Assembly: GCA_902800495.1 (NCBI GenBank) | Contig: CADCET010000021.1 | Coordinates: 75,247-139,246, forward strand | Direction: 5' to 3' | DNA: 64,000 nt | Source of the DNA: an uncultured Prevotellaceae bacterium | GTDB lineage: Bacteria; Bacteroidota; Bacteroidia; Bacteroidales; Bacteroidaceae | Part shown: positions 60,557-64,000 of the stretch, in pieces | Layout: the number at the start of each line of letters is the position of its first letter | How positions within the stretch are numbered: position 1 is the stretch's first letter | Position numbers and translations under genes: made by a program | Notes under the pieces: generated by a model | The model's database searches: none | The model's input: only the letters and a program-made list of their open reading frames with translations | Told to the model about the DNA's origin: nothing

Positions 60557-60574
60557 CCGTACAAATTTGTATGT
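60557..60574. promoter_or_regulatory. Operator-like palindrome upstream of the fimbrial pair
   Basis: CCGTACAAATTTGTATGT resembles the perfect palindrome CCGTACCTGTTTGTACGG at 63288-63305, differing in the centre and last half-site. Confidence 0.5.
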
Positions 60575-60638
60575 TGCATAGGCAAACTTTAACTAAGAAT
60601 AAGAGTATGCAACGTTTTATTATCTATGATTAAGATTT

Positions 60639-61229
60639 TTACTCTACCTTTACATGTTGATGAGTGCGAATCTCAATTGTATTCGAACATATCAGGTTAA
60701 CATGAAGCTGCTCTTTGTAAGTCAGAATACGTTCGGGTGATGGATAGAACTGGCTGAATGGTATCATTTCGTCATGCTCTGGAAGAGAAACAACCCATAT
60801 ATACCGGTAGTCGGACTCACCAAACAGGTGTTTTATATCTCTCAAATATAGAAAAGTGTCCTTTACCTGTGAAAGAGCTTTCTCAAAATTATCATTCACC
60901 GTCCTTGGATCTCCACCACAATATTTCAACTCTGCCAACACCAGCCACCCCTTCTTACGAGCCTTGTCTGAAACAAGCATACATTCACAATTCGAAACAA
61001 GTTCGTGATCATTGTCCCTGAAATAACTCAAATTCTTCTCGAAGTTGACAGCCAATACAGGTATATGCTGTTTGTTTTCGAAATGAAGTGTTTTGATATC
61101 TGCAAACGGCATGTTTGACATTACAACACCCGTCTTTCCGCAAGTCGGATGACTCTCTGAATATCGCGTATAGTCTCCAATATAGAAGTCGGACTCAAAT
61201 CGTTCAGTTTCTCTGAATATCTTTTCCAT
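60639..61229 (-). CDS. Putative PD-(D/E)XK nuclease partner of the ATPase
   Basis: The 196-residue protein is not a family I recognise by name. NCECMLVSDKARKKGWLVLAELKYC (residues 80-104) fits the PD-(D/E)XK nuclease core: an acidic residue near Asp88 and Glu100-Leu-Lys102 on a hydrophobic strand, followed by a helix. It starts 8 bases after the AAA ATPase gene. Base composition is more AT-rich than in the fimbrial genes. An ATPase-nuclease pair is typical of antiphage modules (inference). Confidence 0.55.
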   Translation of the reverse strand: MEKIFRETERFESDFYIGDYTRYSESHPTCGKTGVVMSNMPFADIKTLHFENKQHIPVLAVNFEKNLSYFRDNDHELVSNCECMLVSDKARKKGWLVLAELKYCGGDPRTVNDNFEKALSQVKDTFLYLRDIKHLFGESDYRYIWVVSLPEHDEMIPFSQFYPSPERILTYKEQLHVNLICSNTIEIRTHQHVKVE

Positions 61230-61237
61230 CTCAGATT

Positions 61238-62485
61238 TTAGTCCTTATACATCAGCAGATTATTAAAATCACGCATCACATCGCCCATCACACTATTGAA
61301 GTAGTTCTGTCTTATCAGTCCATCTTTATCTTGTATAGTACTGTTGGCAGATTCCTCACCGTATGTTTTCATGCTTCCATTCTCTATTTCCCACACGCCC
61401 ACATCGCCAGGAGCTATAACAACATCTAAACAATTTATGTTCAACTCTGCATTTTCTTCTTTAAGAATTTCTTCCCGGACAATATTTGCCAATAAGCAAT
61501 TATTAAGAGCATAAAGTATATAGGGACTGTGTGTTGTTATTACAGCACGGTGTGCTTTGCCATGATTCAAACAACTTAGCAGATGATACATCAGTTGGCA
61601 CTGCGTATTTGGGAACAGATTCTGCTCAGGTTCTTCAACGACAAACTGGGTATGAGTATATACTTTTCCCTGAAGAAATCCTTTTATGCGGTCTATCAGT
61701 TTCTGCTCCATTCCATCTTTGGCTTCACTCGACACACGCGAAAGAATCTCTCTCATCTGTTCGTTTTCTGCTGGCGAAAAAGGTTTATTTTCTTCATAGA
61801 TTGTTGATGACAGATAGCTCAGCAAAGCCATTAATGGCACAACAGACTGAAAACCGCTACTTGACTGGCTAAGCCTAATCTTTTGTCCAGCCATAACCAC
61901 AATGTCGCTATCAGTCTTAGAACTGTAATAATACTCTATACCCAACATTTCTATCTTCAGCGGCTGTTTTTCTGTATATGCCTTTTTTGCAACGAACCAG
62001 TCGTTCACAAAACTCTGAAGAGAATCGTCTTGCTCCGCGTATTTTTGGAGATTAGGTACAACAGACACGAAATTTCTCTCAGCAGGAATATATATCACCT
62101 TAGGGTTGACACTTCTCTGAGCCTTATGGAAAATAAACTCATCTTGGCGAAAGTGAGATGGGGCAAAATCGTCAGATTTCCAATTGAGAGGGAATGGTTC
62201 GGGAAAATGATAGAAAAAGGCCACATCATCTCCAATGTATGCCAGTTCTGACTCATCCTGGAAATAGCCTTCCATTCTATGGAACTTCATCATTAATGAC
62301 ACAAGACCACCCGTCTCGGCTTTCATCGTAGCATCACTATCTTTCTCAAGCCAGGAACAAAAACTGATGATTTTAGCAAGAGTGCTCTTGCCACAACCTT
62401 GAGGCCCCATGAAGACATTGACCTTCCTTAGCTCAATATCCACATCCTTTATTGGTCCTACATTTCTAACTATAAGTCTTGCCAT
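61238..62485 (-). CDS. ABC-type AAA ATPase (AAA_15/AAA_21-like)
   Basis: The 415-residue protein has Walker A MGPQGCGKST (residues 26-35), an ABC-like signature LSQSSSGFQS, Walker B FVVEEPEQNLFP and the H-loop TTHSPYILYAL. This is the OLD/RecF-like class found in many defence systems (PARIS AriA, Septu PtuA, Gabija GajA). There is no fused TOPRIM domain. The second gene encodes a probable nuclease, so the pair may act as sensor and effector. Confidence 0.82.
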   Translation of the reverse strand: MARLIVRNVGPIKDVDIELRKVNVFMGPQGCGKSTLAKIISFCSWLEKDSDATMKAETGGLVSLMMKFHRMEGYFQDESELAYIGDDVAFFYHFPEPFPLNWKSDDFAPSHFRQDEFIFHKAQRSVNPKVIYIPAERNFVSVVPNLQKYAEQDDSLQSFVNDWFVAKKAYTEKQPLKIEMLGIEYYYSSKTDSDIVVMAGQKIRLSQSSSGFQSVVPLMALLSYLSSTIYEENKPFSPAENEQMREILSRVSSEAKDGMEQKLIDRIKGFLQGKVYTHTQFVVEEPEQNLFPNTQCQLMYHLLSCLNHGKAHRAVITTHSPYILYALNNCLLANIVREEILKEENAELNINCLDVVIAPGDVGVWEIENGSMKTYGEESANSTIQDKDGLIRQNYFNSVMGDVMRDFNNLLMYKD

Positions 62486-62600
62486 GTTCCTTGATTTATC
62501 AATCTATGAAACTTATTTTGGGTACAAAATTAAGAAATAAAATTTATATAAACCTATTTACGTGCAAAATACTAAGATTTTTTAAGTAATGAGACAATTT

Positions 62601-63193
62601 CTACCCCTTCACCCTCTCATACACCGCGAGCATTTCCTCTTTCAGCAGTTTCGGGTTCATACCGTCAATAAGTGAGTCCTGGAAGGCGCGACCGTAGAAG
62701 AGGCTCATCATGATCTTTGCCAAAATGGTGGGCTTCACGTCGTTTTGCAGTTCGCCATTCTCCACGCCTCGGCCTATCACCTCCATCCACAGCTTTTCCT
62801 CCTTCGCCATCGCGTCCTGATATGCCCTATACACATCTGGCAGCAACACCGACACCTGCGAAATCATGTTCAGATAAGCACGGCAGCAGTCTTTCTTCGG
62901 CACATCCCGACCGATGATGTCCCAAAGGCTCTCCATCGTCTGCTCCACACCAGCAACGTATGTCTCAATGAAATCAAGCAACGTACAACCGTCGGCAACC
63001 TGAACCTTCCTCTCTATGTCCTGCCGCTCCAGCACATAGTATTCCACCACTTGACGGAACAGATCCAGCTTCGTGTCGGCATAGTGGAAGATGGTGCCGC
63101 GCGTAAAACCCGTCGCCTTCTCAATATCGGGATCAGGATGAACATCTTGAATGCCACGCGGAACAGTTCGCGTTTATGGCTCTTTCTTGACAT
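62601..63193 (-). pseudogene. TetR-family regulator with a disrupted HTH domain
   Basis: The N-terminus reads MSRKSHKRELFRVAFKMF in one frame. The rest of the protein (DIEKATGFTRGTIFHYADTK and the 149-codon ligand domain to 62601) is in another frame. Comparing the two parts, about eight residues between helix 1 and helix 2 are missing, so a small deletion with frameshift lies near 63135-63150. An ATG at 63050 could give the ligand domain alone. An intact TetR would have repressed from the palindrome at 63288. An assembly error cannot be excluded. Confidence 0.75.
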
Positions 63194-63287
63194 GTCTTGC
63201 ATAAGCCCGCTTTTTGCGTGCAAAGTTACACAATTTCCCCCGTAATCACGTCATTCCTCTGCTAATTCTCCTTGAAAAGCGTTAAAA

Positions 63288-63305
63288 CCGTACCTGTTTG
63301 TACGG
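63288..63305. promoter_or_regulatory. Palindromic operator between the tetR remnant and the LuxR-like gene
   Basis: CCGTACCTGTTTGTACGG has perfect 6-base arms and covers the TTTG (-33) of the plus-strand promoter whose -7 element is TACCTTTG at 63324-63331. Confidence 0.65.
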
Positions 63306-63323
63306 ATATTCAATCAAATTCAC

Positions 63324-63331
63324 TACCTTTG
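63324..63331 (+). promoter_or_regulatory. -7 promoter element for the LuxR-like gene
   Basis: TACCTTTG, preceded by TTTG at 63297-63300. A 14-codon ORF (63350-63394) lies in the leader. Confidence 0.65.
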
Positions 63332-63415
63332 CCAGCAAATTCACTGACGATGGAACAGAAATCCGGAGCAGCGAGAGCAGAGTCAAGCTTTTAATCGAAT
63401 AAAACAAAGAGCAAT

Positions 63416-64000
63416 ATGACACAGATAGACGATTTCTTTATGTACGAGAACCGTGTGGAGGGCATCACCGATGCCGACTACCAGCGGGCGCAGCCTTATG
63501 TGGAGGCGGCTCAGGCATTCGCACAGACCACCTACCAGAGCATCTACATCATCGACTACTACCGCAAGAACTTCCTCTACGTGTCGGACAATCCGCTCTT
63601 CCTCGTACGCCAGATGGGCTATGGTTTCTACCTGAGCCACGTGCCTGAGGACGAGGTGCCGATGCTGACCGAACTGAATCGTTCCGGCTTCCGCGCCTTC
63701 TACGACGAGCCCGTGGAGAACCGCCGCCAGTGCATGATGTCCTACGACTTCCACATCACCCACGGCGACCGTCTGCTGCTCGTCAACCACAAGATTACGC
63801 CCCTCGCCATGACCGACGAAGGCCGCGTCTGGCTCGCCCTCTGCACCGTCTCGCTCTCGCCCCACAAGGAGGCCGGACACATCGAGTTCCGTCAGTTTGC
63901 CACGGGCGAGAAGCGCGAGTACTCTTTGGAGGCCCACCGATGGAAGAGTCGCGAGACCATCACCCTGAAGCCTGAGGAGAAGCAGATCCTGACACTCTCA
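63416..64000 (+). CDS. LuxR-type transcriptional regulator with PAS-like N-terminus, 3' end cut
   Basis: 195 codons are visible. The N-terminal part (about 15-160) is PAS-like: QSIYIIDYYRKNFLYVSDNPLFL. The last residues (ITLKPEEKQILTLS) look like the start of a LuxR/GerE HTH. This arrangement is common in Bacteroidota one-component regulators. The C-terminus lies beyond the window. It is divergent from the tetR remnant and shares the palindromic operator. Confidence 0.7.
   Translation, partial: MTQIDDFFMYENRVEGITDADYQRAQPYVEAAQAFAQTTYQSIYIIDYYRKNFLYVSDNPLFLVRQMGYGFYLSHVPEDEVPMLTELNRSGFRAFYDEPVENRRQCMMSYDFHITHGDRLLLVNHKITPLAMTDEGRVWLALCTVSLSPHKEAGHIEFRQFATGEKREYSLEAHRWKSRETITLKPEEKQILTLS

Noticed and set aside
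60639-62485. PARIS or Gabija system
   Set aside because: The ATPase is related, but the partner lacks TOPRIM/DUF4435 or UvrD-like helicase features.
63350-63394. 14-codon leader ORF before the LuxR-like gene
   Set aside because: Too short and without regulatory features (no repeated codons, no hairpin) to call a leader peptide.

Overview
The window comes from a member of the Bacteroidota, most likely a Prevotella-like species (Prevotellaceae). The evidence is the near-universal TAnnTTTG promoter element ahead of genes, weak or absent Shine-Dalgarno sites, lineage-typical families (FimB/Mfa2 fimbrial lipoproteins, a BspA-like surface protein, DUF4199/DUF6452/DUF6048, FeoA-FeoB fusion, the small ribosomal ORFs beside rpmB/rpmG and beside the HU gene) and a large share of secreted hydrolases. 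No rRNA and no CRISPR array are visible. There are two tRNA genes (Arg-ACG, Thr-TGT).

Layout. 1-8823: the end of uxuA and a GHL10-type hydrolase on the minus strand, then a plus-strand operon cstA - OMP - nadC - M23 peptidase - C69 dipeptidase. 8824-10777: a CE1-like esterase and an outer-membrane protein (minus). 10982-21647: C1 peptidase, tsaD, pncC, greA (minus), the rpmB-rpmG-bL38-like operon (minus), rpiB, HU, a COX24-like basic peptide, rng, a GT2 transferase, a soluble hybrid kinase and an EEP phosphatase. 21658-30183: AlaX-like editing protein, tRNA-Arg, kdsB, MORN protein, YhcH, glgB with a lysine-rich tail, a membrane protein, twin ABC ATPase and ruvC. 30299-41993: feoAB, a repeat-rich gap, a SpoU methyltransferase divergent from deoD, ettA, nfeD-SPFH pair, a 913-residue multidomain secreted protein and dapA. 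42307-50738: nrdD-nrdG, tRNA-Thr, a membrane AraC regulator, the DUF4199 - GT2 - DUF6452 - DUF6048 - apbE - crp cluster.

50739-64000 is accessory. It starts with repeat-rich non-coding DNA and the 3' remnant of a BspA-like gene. Next is an AT-richer minus-strand cassette of four genes: MBL-fold protein, membrane protein, a second MBL-fold protein, and a 709-residue fusion of an E2-like domain, a ThiF/E1 domain and a JAMM peptidase. This ubiquitin-like conjugation/deconjugation cassette is the most interesting object in the window and is probably a defence system. It is followed by a FimB/Mfa2 lipoprotein pair, a second AT-rich pair (ABC-type AAA ATPase plus a PD-(D/E)XK-like nuclease, another defence-like module), a TetR gene disrupted in its DNA-binding domain, and the start of a LuxR-type regulator.

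The spacers carry several families of short repeats that recur across the window: 21-bp units in groups of three at three loci, 7-bp-period microrepeats at gene borders (one copy inside kdsB), G/C-rich palindromes inside feoAB and the M23 gene, and regularly spaced palindromes at the nrdD promoter. Domain calls rest on motif recognition by eye. No alignment, structure prediction or database search was run.
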